64,000 bases of DNA from CAXBNB01 sp040151475 (GCF_040151475.1 NZ_JBDKWG010000107.1:1-64000); one strand, 5' to 3'. Positions 8,993 to 17,452 are shown, numbered from the stretch's first letter. Translations and numbers: made by a program. Notes: a model not told the origin generated them from the sequence alone.

Positions 8993-10444
8993 ATGAAAAA
9001 GTTTTTATACCTGGGTTTTGTTTTCGGTTTTTTGCAAGTGTTTACACTTAATGCTACGCATATTAAGTGTGGCTATATAACAGCAGAAAGGATTTATAAT
9101 ACATCTCTAAGCTATAAACTTATTGTAACCTTGCTGGGTGATACAGGTTCTTCAGTACCATTTGGAGGTGGAAATATTGATTTTGGAGATGGAACAGTAA
9201 TTAATCTTGATGCCGGAGTAGATCCTTTCATTAGGACGGAAGTTATTGATGCTGAAGGTCGAGTTAGCTTGAATATATTGGAAATTATTCATACGTTTAG
9301 TTCTTCTGGTTCTTACATAGTTAGATTTAATGAACGCAATAGGAATGCTGGAATATTAAACATGTCCAACTCTGTAGATACACCTTTTTATATAGAATCT
9401 ACAGTCGTTATCGATCCATTTTTAGGCTCAAATAATCTACCGTATATTGAAAATGTCGAAATACCGCAGTGGATATCAGGACAGAGTGGGCATTTTAACA
9501 TAGCCGCTTTTGACCTTGAAGGAGATAGCATATCTTTCAAATTAGGAGTGCCAAGACAATCCAGAGACAGGTATGTTGACGAGTACAGAGACCCTGTTGA
9601 TCCATCGTTTTATCCTAATACATTTTCAAAAGGGAATGAGAGTCAAGATGGGAAACCAATTTTTGAAATTGATCATATAACAGGGGATTTGATATGGGAT
9701 GCGCCTGGTTTAGCTGGTGAATACAATACCGTCATAATCATTGAGGAATGGAGAAAGGTGGAAGGAAAGAGGTATAAGATGAGTCGGATGTACTTTGATT
9801 TTCAAATGATTGTAGAACCCGGTGATATAATAAAACCTTCTATTGTTATTCCGGAAAACCAATGTTATGCTGATGGGGAAATAATAGAAGAATCGTTTCT
9901 CGTGGAAGGGCAGACGAATATGAAAGTAGATTTATATACAGATGCCGAGGGGGTAATGATTAATGATGTTCCTATAGATGATTATAATTTTGATATATTA
10001 AAACCTTTGCATGAACTGAAATTTACTTATGACTCAAAGAATGCATCTCAACAATATTATAAGGTAGTGCTCAAAGTTGAAGCTGAACAAGACCAGCCAA
10101 AGTATTTGAATTATTTATGGTCAAAAGCGTTCTTTTTCGGGTTGAGTTGTGATGAAATAATCGAAGCACCTCAAATAGTCACTTCTGTAAATAGAGAAAC
10201 AGAGATATTAGAATTCACCACATATTTTACGCAAACTTCTGGTACTATTTATTTTGGAAAGTTCTCCCTCCAAGATGCCAGTTTTCAATTATTTGATATC
10301 AATGGTAAATCCATACTCAATAAGAACGTACAGTTCGATCAAGGAGTGAGTAAGGTAATGTTTGATGCTCTCCCAAGTGGAATATACATAGCCAGCTTAG
10401 AAGCAGAATCTAACTTATACAAACAGAAGGTATTGATTAGGTAA
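8993..10444 (+). CDS. Secreted PKD-like protein with T9SS C-terminal sorting domain
   Basis: The open frame begins at 8972, but the in-frame ATG at 8993 gives a clean signal peptide (M-K-K-F-L-Y-L-G-F followed by cleavage near L-N-A-T-H), so it is preferred; the mature protein starts T-H-I-K-C-G. The N-terminal part carries a PKD-like I-D-F-G-D-G-T motif, as in Bacteroidota surface proteins, and the last 80 residues resemble a type A T9SS sorting domain (F-Q-L-F-D-I-N-G-K-S and L-P-S-G-I-Y-I-A-S-L). The protein should be exported to the cell surface or medium. Its substrate or partner is unknown. It ends 2 bases before metF, tail to tail. Confidence 0.8.
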   Translation: MKKFLYLGFVFGFLQVFTLNATHIKCGYITAERIYNTSLSYKLIVTLLGDTGSSVPFGGGNIDFGDGTVINLDAGVDPFIRTEVIDAEGRVSLNILEIIHTFSSSGSYIVRFNERNRNAGILNMSNSVDTPFYIESTVVIDPFLGSNNLPYIENVEIPQWISGQSGHFNIAAFDLEGDSISFKLGVPRQSRDRYVDEYRDPVDPSFYPNTFSKGNESQDGKPIFEIDHITGDLIWDAPGLAGEYNTVIIIEEWRKVEGKRYKMSRMYFDFQMIVEPGDIIKPSIVIPENQCYADGEIIEESFLVEGQTNMKVDLYTDAEGVMINDVPIDDYNFDILKPLHELKFTYDSKNASQQYYKVVLKVEAEQDQPKYLNYLWSKAFFFGLSCDEIIEAPQIVTSVNRETEILEFTTYFTQTSGTIYFGKFSLQDASFQLFDINGKSILNKNVQFDQGVSKVMFDALPSGIYIASLEAESNLYKQKVLIR

Positions 10445-10446
10445 TA

Positions 10447-11403
10447 CTAAAACACTCCTTCAGCGATTTTCTGAACACTGGTTGATTTCCCCATAGAGTA
10501 ATAGTGTAAAACTGGAACCCCACTAGCTTTCAGTTCTTTAGATTGTTGGATACCCCATTCAATACCGATTTGTTTGGCTTCCGTATTGTCTTTGCATTTG
10601 TGCAGTGCATTGGCCAAGTCGTCTGGTAAATCGATATGGAAAATACTGGGTAGCACAGTTGCCTGACTTTTAGTAGTGATTGGTTTCAATCCCGGAATGA
10701 TTGGTACATTGATTCCCATTTCTTTACATTTTTCCACAAACTCAAAGAATTTTTGATTGTCAAAAAACATTTGAGTTACAATATATTGTGCACCACCATC
10801 TACCTTGTCTTTGAGGTATTTCAAATCTGTATTCAGATTGGGAGCTTCAAAATGTTTTTCCGGGTAGCCTGCTACTCCGATGCAAAAATTTGTTGGGAAT
10901 GCATTTTCAAGGCTTTCGTCCAGGTACCTGCCGTGGTTCATATTGTTCACCTGTTCCAAAAGCTCGGTGGCATATTGGTTGCCTCCGGGTGTAGGAATAA
11001 ATTTACCGTCGGACTTGATTGCATCTCCACGTAGCACCAATACATTGTCAATACCCAGAAAGTTTAGGTCTATCAGTGCATTTTCAGTTTCTTCTTTGGT
11101 GAACCCACCACATATAATGTGTGGTACTGTATCAATCTTGTAGCGATTCATCAGGGCAGCACATATACCTACAGTTCCAGGACGTTTTCTGGTTGTTTTC
11201 TTTTCCAAAAGCCCGTTTGGATGCTTTTTGAAAATATATTCTTCCCTGTGATAGGTTACATCTATAAATGGAGGCTTAAATTCCATTAATGGGTCGATGT
11301 GGTTATAAATACCGTCTATGTGCTCTCCTTTTTTTGGAGGGATAATCTCCAGTGAAAAAAGAGTGTTGCCCTTAGCGTTTTTTATATGTTCGGTTACTTT
11401 CAT
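10447..11403 (-). CDS. metF: 5,10-methylenetetrahydrofolate reductase
   Basis: The 318-residue protein shows the MTHFR barrel: L-E-I-I-P-P-K-K-G-E near the N-terminus, D-N-V-L-V-L-R-G-D-A, G-V-A-G-Y-P-E-K-H and Y-I-V-T-Q-M-F-F-D. It makes 5-methyl-THF, the methyl donor for MetH. It is the last gene of the methionine operon, separated from metH-C by a four-helix-bundle gene and its repeats. It is probably under the SAM riboswitch at 16094-16210 by read-through; no second promoter is evident before it. Confidence 0.96.
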   Translation of the reverse strand: MKVTEHIKNAKGNTLFSLEIIPPKKGEHIDGIYNHIDPLMEFKPPFIDVTYHREEYIFKKHPNGLLEKKTTRKRPGTVGICAALMNRYKIDTVPHIICGGFTKEETENALIDLNFLGIDNVLVLRGDAIKSDGKFIPTPGGNQYATELLEQVNNMNHGRYLDESLENAFPTNFCIGVAGYPEKHFEAPNLNTDLKYLKDKVDGGAQYIVTQMFFDNQKFFEFVEKCKEMGINVPIIPGLKPITTKSQATVLPSIFHIDLPDDLANALHKCKDNTEAKQIGIEWGIQQSKELKASGVPVLHYYSMGKSTSVQKIAEGVF

Positions 11404-11424
11404 TCGTAATTGGTGTTGTAGTTC

Positions 11425-11441
11425 TTCAGTATTATAGTGTT
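11425..11441 (+). repeat. Inverted repeat A, left arm (beside metF)
   Basis: The blocks TTCAGTA (11425-11431) and TATAGTGTT (11433-11441) have exact reverse complements at 11859-11865 and 11842-11850. The arms bracket the four-helix-bundle gene at 11448-11819 and could base-pair in the transcript as a 7-bp and a 9-bp helix separated by an asymmetric bulge. Confidence 0.65.
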
Positions 11442-11447
11442 TTGGTT

Positions 11448-11819
11448 TTAATCTAATTTCCTGTTTTTCAGGTAGCGGATAAGTCCAAGGACTAGTTTTC
11501 TGGTCTTGTCTATCTGATCGTGAATTTCTTTCAAATATTTAGCATCAGAATAGTTTAAGTCCTCCAAAACATAAATCATACTTTTTACTTCAGCGGCAGA
11601 ACTGCTTGAGTATTCTAAAAACCTTATAAATTCTTTGTTACTATATCTTCCAAATCCTTCTGCAATATTATTCATTATTGACAATGAAGCTCTTCTCAAT
11701 TGACTCTTTGTATCATAGTCTATTAAATTGTTTTGATTGAGATTGGAATATATGTTTTTGACTAAAATCCTGGATTCTTTCCAACAATCTAGGTCTTCAA
11801 ATTTTTCAATTTTTGCCAT
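11448..11819 (-). CDS. Four-helix-bundle / 23S rRNA IVS-type protein (A)
   Basis: The 123-residue protein matches the small 'S23' family (TIGR02436, PF05635): E-D-L-D-C-W-K-E-S-R near the start, a central R-R-A-S-L-S-I-M-N-N-I-A-E-G-F-G-R-Y-S, then F-I-R-F-L-E-Y-S-S-S-S-A-A-E. Family members occur within intervening sequences of 23S rRNA genes and in many free copies; their function is not settled. Here the gene sits between metH-C and metF on the same strand and is flanked by inverted repeats (11425-11441 and 11842-11865), an arrangement resembling an IVS outside rRNA. Confidence 0.88.
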   Translation of the reverse strand: MAKIEKFEDLDCWKESRILVKNIYSNLNQNNLIDYDTKSQLRRASLSIMNNIAEGFGRYSNKEFIRFLEYSSSSAAEVKSMIYVLEDLNYSDAKYLKEIHDQIDKTRKLVLGLIRYLKNRKLD

Positions 11820-11841
11820 TACAATTCAACATTTAAACTAT

Positions 11842-11865
11842 AACACTATACAACATAGTACTGAA
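11842..11865 (+). repeat. Inverted repeat A, right arm (beside metH-C)
   Basis: AACACTATA (11842-11850) and TACTGAA (11859-11865) are the reverse complements of blocks in the left arm at 11433-11441 and 11425-11431. An extra 8 bases (11851-11858) separate the blocks on this side against a single base on the other. The arm begins 7 bases after the metH-C stop codon on the minus strand. Confidence 0.65.
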
Positions 11866-11871
11866 ACACTC

Positions 11872-14592
11872 TTAGTTGTACGCCAAATTAGGTGATAACC
11901 ACCTTTCAGCCTCTTCTAAAGTCATATTTTTTCGTTTGGCATAATCTATTACCTGATCTTTTTCTATTTTTCCAAGTCCGAAGTATTTGGAATTTTCATT
12001 GGCAAAATAGAAACCACTAACTGCAGCAGCCGGGTACATGGCATTGGATTCTGTTAATATTATGCCAGTTTCCTTTTCTACATTTAGCAAATCAAACAAT
12101 AAGGGCTTTTCCGTATGATCCGGGCAGGCAGGGTATCCTGGTGCCGGACGGATGCCCTTGTACTTTTCAGAGATCAATTCCTGATTATCCATTGTTTCTT
12201 CAGGAGTATATCCCCAAATTTCTTTTCTTACCTTTTTATGCATCAGTTCAGCAAACGCCTCGGCTAAACGATCGGCTATAGCTTTGACCATGATGGATTG
12301 GTAATCGTCATGCTCTTTTTCGTATTTCTCCAATATTTTTTCTATTCCTATACCAGCAGTAACTGCAAAAAAGCCCATGTAATCTTGTCTTTTGCTTGAT
12401 TCCGGAGCGATAAAATCCGCCAGGGATAAATTGGCGATATTTTTTCCTTTCTTACCCTGCTGTCGCAAAAAATGGAAAGTGGTTAATTCTTTGCCATTTT
12501 CATCTGTGATTTTTACGTCATCACCATTAGTATTGTTGGCAGGATAAATTCCAATAATTCCATTGGCAGTTAAGCTTTTTTCGGCAATGATTTGATCCAA
12601 CATTTTGTTGGCATCATTAAACAGTTTTTTTGCTTCATCTCCAATGATTTTGTCATCAAAAATCTTCGGGTATTTACCTTTCAGCATCCATGTCTGGAAA
12701 AAGGGAGTCCAGTCGATGTATTCTCTGATTTCTTCCAACGGATAGCTGTTATAGGTCTTATTTCCTATGAAATTTGGTTTTGTAATGGGTGTGGTTTCCC
12801 AATCTATTTTGAAACAATTTTCCTGAGCCTCTGCAAAGGGAATGTAGTTTTTATCTTTTGTTCTTCCTGCATGCTTTTCTCTTGCTTCCTGATATTCTTT
12901 TTTTACTCCTGAAACGTATGCCTCTTTCTTTTCACTCAGTAAATCTCCGGCAACAGGAACACTTCTCGATGCATCCAAAACATAAACCACAGGTCCGGAA
13001 TAGCAAGGATCAATTTTTACTGCAGTATGAATCCGGGAAGTGGTAGCACCTCCAATCAGTAATGGAAACTGAGCTTTCTCTCTTTCAAGTAATTTTGCAA
13101 AGTCCACCATTTCATCTAACGAAGGGGTAATCAAGCCACTTAATCCAATAATATCGGCGTTCACCTCACGGGCTTTTTCCAGTATTTTTTCTCCTGGTAC
13201 CATCACACCCATATCTATGATCTCATAGTTGTTGCATGCCATCACCACACCAACTATGTTTTTTCCGATATCATGCACATCACCTTTCACTGTGGCTAAA
13301 AGTACTGTTCCGGCATTTTTTGCTGCTCCTTCTGCCTTTTCAGCTTCCAGATAAGGTGTAAGGTAAGCCACCGCCTTTTTCATTACACGGGCACTTTTCA
13401 CTACCTGTGGCAAAAACATTTTTCCTTCACCAAAAAGATCTCCAACCACATTCATCCCGTCCATCAATGGGCCTTCTATGACGTGCAAAGGCTTGTCTAA
13501 AAGCTGGCGTGCTTCTTCAGTATCTTCGTCAATAAATTCAACAATTCCTTTGACCAACGCATGTTCGATCCTTTTTCCTACCGGGAGCTCTCTCCATTCA
13601 TCGTTTTTCTTTTCGGCCCTTTCACTTCCTACAAACGATTCAGCAAAATCAAGCAGTCTTTCAGTGGCATCTTCTCGTCTGTCCAATAAAACGTCTTCCA
13701 CTTTTTCCAATAATTCTTTTGGAATGTCATCGTACACCTCAAGCATTGCAGGGTTTACTATTCCCATGTCCATTCCCTGACCAATGGCATGGTACAGGAA
13801 AGCAGAGTGCATGGCTTCTCTTACAGGATTGTTGCCCCTGAAAGAAAAAGACACATTACTGACACCACCACTTACATGTGCTGCGGGCAGGTTTTCTCTA
13901 ACCCAGCGGGTAGCCTGGAAAAAATCCAGTGCATTCTTCCTGTGTTCATCCATGCCAGTAGCTACCGGGAAAATATTAAGATCGAAAATAATATCCTGTG
14001 GAGGGAAATTGATTTTAGGGCCAACCATCAAATCATACGTTCTCTTAACGATTTCAATTCTTCTTTGGTAATTGTCAGCTTGTCCATCTTCGTCAAAAGC
14101 CATGACGATGGTTGCGGCACCATATTGTTTGATGAGTTTAGCCTGACGGATAAATTCTTCTTCGCCTACTTTTAAACTAATAGAGTTTACTACTGATTTT
14201 CCCTGCACACATTTCAATCCTGCTTCTATGATTTCCCATTTGGAACTGTCAATCATGACGGGAATTTTTGCAATGTCTGGTTCAGATGCCATAAGATTCA
14301 GAAAATCAGTCATGGCTTTAACTCCGTCCAACATCCCTTCATCCATGTTTACGTCGATGATTTGTGCGCCTCCCTCTACCTGATCTCTTGCTATGGCAAG
14401 TGCATCTTCGAATTTTTCTTCTTTGATCAACCGAAGAAATTTTCGCGAACCAGTAACATTCGTCCTTTCTCCTACATTTATGAAATTTAGTTCAGGAGTG
14501 ACAATCAATGGCTCCAATCCGCTGAGTTTCATTGGCGCATAATTGTGCCATTTGTATTTGTATTTTCCTGGATAGTCGGGGTGTATGTTCAT
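11872..14592 (-). CDS. metH: Methionine synthase, pterin/cobalamin/activation half (split MetH)
   Basis: This 906-residue protein carries the pterin-binding domain (F-I-N-V-G-E-R-T-N-V-T-G-S near the start), the cobalamin-binding cap and Rossmann domains with D-V-H440-D-I-G-K-N (His is the cobalt ligand), and the C-terminal AdoMet-binding reactivation domain with R-P-A-P-G-Y-P-A-C-P-D-H. It lacks the homocysteine-binding N-terminal domain, which is a separate gene at 15022. The open frame could start at a TTG at 14607, but the ATG at 14592 gives the family N-terminus and avoids translating the repeat arm. It transfers the methyl group of 5-methyl-THF via cobalamin to homocysteine together with the partner subunit. 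Confidence 0.95.
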   Translation of the reverse strand: MNIHPDYPGKYKYKWHNYAPMKLSGLEPLIVTPELNFINVGERTNVTGSRKFLRLIKEEKFEDALAIARDQVEGGAQIIDVNMDEGMLDGVKAMTDFLNLMASEPDIAKIPVMIDSSKWEIIEAGLKCVQGKSVVNSISLKVGEEEFIRQAKLIKQYGAATIVMAFDEDGQADNYQRRIEIVKRTYDLMVGPKINFPPQDIIFDLNIFPVATGMDEHRKNALDFFQATRWVRENLPAAHVSGGVSNVSFSFRGNNPVREAMHSAFLYHAIGQGMDMGIVNPAMLEVYDDIPKELLEKVEDVLLDRREDATERLLDFAESFVGSERAEKKNDEWRELPVGKRIEHALVKGIVEFIDEDTEEARQLLDKPLHVIEGPLMDGMNVVGDLFGEGKMFLPQVVKSARVMKKAVAYLTPYLEAEKAEGAAKNAGTVLLATVKGDVHDIGKNIVGVVMACNNYEIIDMGVMVPGEKILEKAREVNADIIGLSGLITPSLDEMVDFAKLLEREKAQFPLLIGGATTSRIHTAVKIDPCYSGPVVYVLDASRSVPVAGDLLSEKKEAYVSGVKKEYQEAREKHAGRTKDKNYIPFAEAQENCFKIDWETTPITKPNFIGNKTYNSYPLEEIREYIDWTPFFQTWMLKGKYPKIFDDKIIGDEAKKLFNDANKMLDQIIAEKSLTANGIIGIYPANNTNGDDVKITDENGKELTTFHFLRQQGKKGKNIANLSLADFIAPESSKRQDYMGFFAVTAGIGIEKILEKYEKEHDDYQSIMVKAIADRLAEAFAELMHKKVRKEIWGYTPEETMDNQELISEKYKGIRPAPGYPACPDHTEKPLLFDLLNVEKETGIILTESNAMYPAAAVSGFYFANENSKYFGLGKIEKDQVIDYAKRKNMTLEEAERWLSPNLAYN

Positions 14593-14601
14593 TTTATTTT
14601 G

Positions 14602-14629
14602 AGTCAACGGTCAACTGATGACAGTCAAC
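14602..14629 (+). repeat. Inverted repeat B, left arm
   Basis: These 28 bases (starting agtcaacgg and ending acagtcaac) match the reverse complement of 15021-15048 at 23 of 28 positions. They lie between the stop of four-helix-bundle gene B and the start of metH-C. In the minus-strand transcript the two arms would form 23 Watson-Crick pairs and one G-U pair with four mismatches, enclosing about 390 nucleotides. Confidence 0.8.
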
Positions 14630-14639
14630 CGAATTTACG

Positions 14640-14993
14640 TTAGTTAATCGATTTTATAAGAGCTTGGGTTTTTACAATGAGTGTTTCGGTTTGATTATAG
14701 TATTTTAGAAAATATTCTTCGTTTATAAGATTTCTCCCCTTAGCTAGATAGAGACAAGTAATCACTTCAAGTCCGGATCTATTGGCGTATCTAAGGAACC
14801 TTTTAAATTCAGAATTAGATTGACCTGTGCTACCTTCAGAAATGTTAAGAGCAATAGAATCGGCTACTCTTTTTATTTGAGACGTTAAAATGTAGAGTTC
14901 GCTCTTAGGCCATTCTAATGTGAGTATATGAATTTCATTTGCCAACTGAATGGCATCTTTCCAAACCCTTAAATTTTCAAATTTAAAACTCAT
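14640..14993 (-). CDS. Four-helix-bundle / 23S rRNA IVS-type protein (B)
   Basis: The 117-residue protein has the same family layout as protein A: F-E-N-L-R-V-W-K-D-A-I-Q-L-A, then I-K-R-V-A-D-S-I-A-L-N-I-S-E-G-S-T-G-Q-S and F-K-R-F-L-R-Y-A-N-R-S. The two proteins are clearly related but strongly diverged, so this is not a recent local duplication. It lies between the two halves of metH and is bracketed by a 28-base inverted repeat (14602-14629 and 15021-15048). The stop codon of the upstream metH-N gene is inside the right arm. Function is unknown; see the findings. Confidence 0.88.
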   Translation of the reverse strand: MSFKFENLRVWKDAIQLANEIHILTLEWPKSELYILTSQIKRVADSIALNISEGSTGQSNSEFKRFLRYANRSGLEVITCLYLAKGRNLINEEYFLKYYNQTETLIVKTQALIKSIN

Positions 14994-15020
14994 ACTATTT
15001 TATTATAACCCAATCTTTCT

Positions 15021-15048
15021 GTTAGCTGTTAACAGTTGTCCGTTGACT
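15021..15048 (+). repeat. Inverted repeat B, right arm
   Basis: This 28-base arm (starting gttagctgttaacag and ending cgttgact) is the imperfect reverse complement of 14602-14629 (23 of 28). It overlaps the 3' end of metH-N: the last residues S-Q-R-T-T-V-N-S and the stop codon of that gene are read from the arm, suggesting the element replaced or extended the original gene end. Confidence 0.8.
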
Positions 15049-16035
15049 ATGAACAATTCTAGGCTTATACCCATCTGCCAATTCTGCTATTGCTTTAATA
15101 TGATCAGGAGTGGTGCCACAGCATCCACCAATGATGTTGATCAAATCTTCATCTAGAAATTCTTTGATTTGACTTACCATGTCTTCCGGAGTTTCATCAT
15201 AAGCACCAAATTCGTTGGGTAAACCTGCGTTTGGGTGAGCACTGATGTTGAATTCTGATTTACTGGATAACACATGCAAATAAGGCTTCAATTCTTTGGC
15301 TCCCAAGGCACAATTCAATCCAACACTTAGCAAATCCAAATGAGAAATTGAAATAAGAAAGGCTTCTGTATTTTGTCCGGACAATATCCTGCCACTGGCA
15401 TCAGTAATAGTTCCTGATACCATGATTGGTATTTTGATTCCACGTTCTTCTGCTATTTCATCGATGGCCATTAAGGCTGCTTTGGCATTTAAAGTATCCG
15501 TGATGGTTTCTACCAGCAATAAGTCAGCTCCTCCATCAAGTAGGGCTTTTGCCTGATCTGAAAATGCCTGCTTCAGTTGATCGAAGTTGATCGCTCTGAA
15601 TCCGGGATCGTTTACGTCGGGCGACATAGATGCCAGTCGGTTGGTAGGTCCCATTGATCCTGCTACAAACCGGGGTTTGTCAGGTTCATTGGTGCTAAAT
15701 TCTACAGCAACTTCTTTTGCCAATTTTGCCGATTCAAAGTTGATCCGATAAACCCAGTCTTCCAGTTTGTAGTCTGCCTGAGCGATCCAGGTACTGCCAA
15801 AAGTATTGGTTTCTACGATATCGGCTCCTGCTTCAAAATATGCTGCATGAATTCCTTTGATTACATCCGGCCTGGTGATAGACAGCAAATCATTGTTGCC
15901 TCTCAATGGAACAGGATGGTCTTTTAGTTCTTCATTTCTGAAGTCCTTTTCTTCTAATTGATGACGCTGGATCATTGTGCCCATTGCACCATCCAAGATC
16001 AATATTCTTTCTTTGAGAATATCTCTAATGTCCAT
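15022..16035 (-). CDS. metH: Methionine synthase, homocysteine-binding half (split MetH)
   Basis: The 337-residue protein matches the N-terminal homocysteine methyltransferase (S-methyl_trans) barrel of MetH: I-L-D-G-A-M-G-T-M-I-Q-R-H, E-T-N-T-F-G-S-T, G-L-N-C-A-L-G and the zinc-binding G-G-C-C-G-T-T-P. It binds homocysteine as a zinc thiolate and needs the cobalamin half encoded at 11872-14592. Its last eight or so residues come from inverted repeat B. It is the first gene after the SAM riboswitch (16094-16210), which lies 59 bases upstream. Split MetH is known in some Bacteroidota, so the split may predate the insertion. Confidence 0.94.
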   Translation of the reverse strand: MDIRDILKERILILDGAMGTMIQRHQLEEKDFRNEELKDHPVPLRGNNDLLSITRPDVIKGIHAAYFEAGADIVETNTFGSTWIAQADYKLEDWVYRINFESAKLAKEVAVEFSTNEPDKPRFVAGSMGPTNRLASMSPDVNDPGFRAINFDQLKQAFSDQAKALLDGGADLLLVETITDTLNAKAALMAIDEIAEERGIKIPIMVSGTITDASGRILSGQNTEAFLISISHLDLLSVGLNCALGAKELKPYLHVLSSKSEFNISAHPNAGLPNEFGAYDETPEDMVSQIKEFLDEDLINIIGGCCGTTPDHIKAIAELADGYKPRIVHSQRTTVNS

Positions 16036-16093
16036 ATCTAATTGTTTAGCTTGGAACTCAATTTTGCTTACCTAAGAAATCACTTGACGATTA

Positions 16094-16210
16094 CCTATCT
16101 TTTTCCAACCGGAAACGGTCGGAGTGGGAATTGGCACAACATCCGTATTGCGGCTATGGATATGTTGCCAAGACGTCTAAGGGCCCAATCCCTCGGTCTT
16201 TCTTGATAAG
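16094..16210 (-). promoter_or_regulatory. SAM-I (S-box) riboswitch
   Basis: On the minus strand the RNA has the S-box layout: P1 CTTATC (16210-16205) paired with GATAGG (16099-16094), the conserved GAGGGATTGG (16194-16185), T-T-G-G-C-A-A-C (16171-16164), the T-G-C-C-A-A-T-T-C-C-C segment (16136-16126), and a 7-bp hairpin with a four-base loop (16122-16105). S-adenosylmethionine binding is expected to shut off the downstream genes. It precedes metH-N, giving feedback control over metH and metF. No classical terminator hairpin with a long T-run follows, so control may act on translation or by another route. Confidence 0.9.
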
Positions 16211-16215
16211 TAAGG

Positions 16216-16245
16216 CAAATATAAGTGAAAAATAATAGGCTGCAA
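16216..16245 (-). promoter_or_regulatory. Promoter of the riboswitch-metH-metF operon
   Basis: The minus strand has TTG (16245-16243), 19 bases, then TATATTTG (16223-16216), matching the Bacteroidota TTTG-N19-21-TAnnTTTG layout with one base missing in the -33 box. Transcription would start near 16210, exactly at the first base of riboswitch helix P1. Positions 16246-16387, up to the end of the bestrophin-like gene, show no further recognisable feature. Confidence 0.7.
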
Positions 16246-16387
16246 GCTAAATCCGAATGCAATTTCCGGTAGGTGAGTTAAAAAGGATTGTCGAATTCTG
16301 TTAATTCTTTGCACAGAACCAACAAAGGTGGAGCATGTAGAAATCAGGTGTTCCGGTTTTTTTGAATTAGTTGTAAAGTATTAACGG

Positions 16388-17287
16388 TTATTTTGTTGCT
16401 ACTACAGGGTATTCATAATTCTCTGTATCAATAATCTCTCTCACCGCATTTTTGATTTTTACAGCCAATTCATCAAGAGGCAAGTCATTGATGTCAGTAC
16501 CAAAGGGGTCTTCAATTTCTTCAGCTATTAATTCAATACTAAACAGGAAGTAGAAAATTGACACTACAATTGGCACGGCCCAGTATCCAAATTGCCAAAC
16601 CAGTGCAAAGGGTAAGGAATTGATGTAAAAGAAAACGAATTTTTTGATAAACATACTGTAGGAATAAGGTATGGGGGTTGATTTAATACGCTCGCAAGCA
16701 CCAATAATATCAGTAAATGCTTTCATTTCCTTATCCAGTACGAAAAACTGTTCCTGACTCAAATCACCTCTGTCTCTCAATAGTTGAATTCTTTGGTACA
16801 TTATTCTATTGATCATATTGGGACGGTGTTTACTTTTGATCACAGCACTTTTCATTTCTGGATCCGGAAATTCCATTTCTCCTACCTTAATGCTACCTCT
16901 AAGATGCTCTTTCATCGAAAAGACCAGATTTGGAATTTGAGTTCTAAAGAAATGTTTATCCTCTGGGTTGGTTGTGAATGAACTTATTTTGATGGCCAAG
17001 GTTCTGCAGTTGTTGACCAGAGAACCCCAAAGCTTACGGCCTTCCCACCAGCGATCATAGGCGGTATTCGTTCTGATAACTAGAAACAGGCCAAGTATAA
17101 TCCCTAGTATGGAGTGAAAAGCAAGAGTACCTTCGTATTCTAATTTAATGATTTCCTTCATCACGTATTCTACCGACGCAGTAAATGCTCCTACCAACAC
17201 CATCATTGGCAAAAGAGCTCGCATTACATGACGGCTGTAAACACTAAATATGTGTGAGACATACGTTTTGGGATTGTACTTTATCAT
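16388..17287 (-). CDS. Bestrophin-family chloride/anion channel
   Basis: The 299-residue membrane protein shows the bestrophin/UPF0187 pattern: F-R-T-N-T-A-Y-D-R-W-W-E-G-R-like sequence (here V-I-R-T-N-T-A-Y-D-R-W-W-E-G-R-K-L-W-G), several hydrophobic helices, P-I-P-Y-S-Y, and the C-terminal E-D-P-F-G-T-D-I-N-D-L-P motif. Bacterial bestrophins form pentameric ion channels in the inner membrane. The gene is followed on the same strand by the riboswitch-led operon, which has its own promoter. Confidence 0.9.
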   Translation of the reverse strand: MIKYNPKTYVSHIFSVYSRHVMRALLPMMVLVGAFTASVEYVMKEIIKLEYEGTLAFHSILGIILGLFLVIRTNTAYDRWWEGRKLWGSLVNNCRTLAIKISSFTTNPEDKHFFRTQIPNLVFSMKEHLRGSIKVGEMEFPDPEMKSAVIKSKHRPNMINRIMYQRIQLLRDRGDLSQEQFFVLDKEMKAFTDIIGACERIKSTPIPYSYSMFIKKFVFFYINSLPFALVWQFGYWAVPIVVSIFYFLFSIELIAEEIEDPFGTDINDLPLDELAVKIKNAVREIIDTENYEYPVVATK

Positions 17288-17452
17288 CGTAGTTGGTTGG
17301 TTGGTGATACTTTGATTCCAAAGTAAATAATAAATTGTTAATATTTAGAAGATTCTTGGAATTCGATTGACTTTAGTCAATTAAAATCTTTTTAGAGCAA
17401 TGAGGAAGAACCGTTTGTCGGTATTTTACCTTGATGTTTCGACTTGCCTGCA

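Noticed and set aside
11872..16035. Split metH as a frameshift or assembly error
   Set aside because: A whole intact gene with its own repeats separates the halves, and both halves have complete domains, so a sequencing error cannot explain it.
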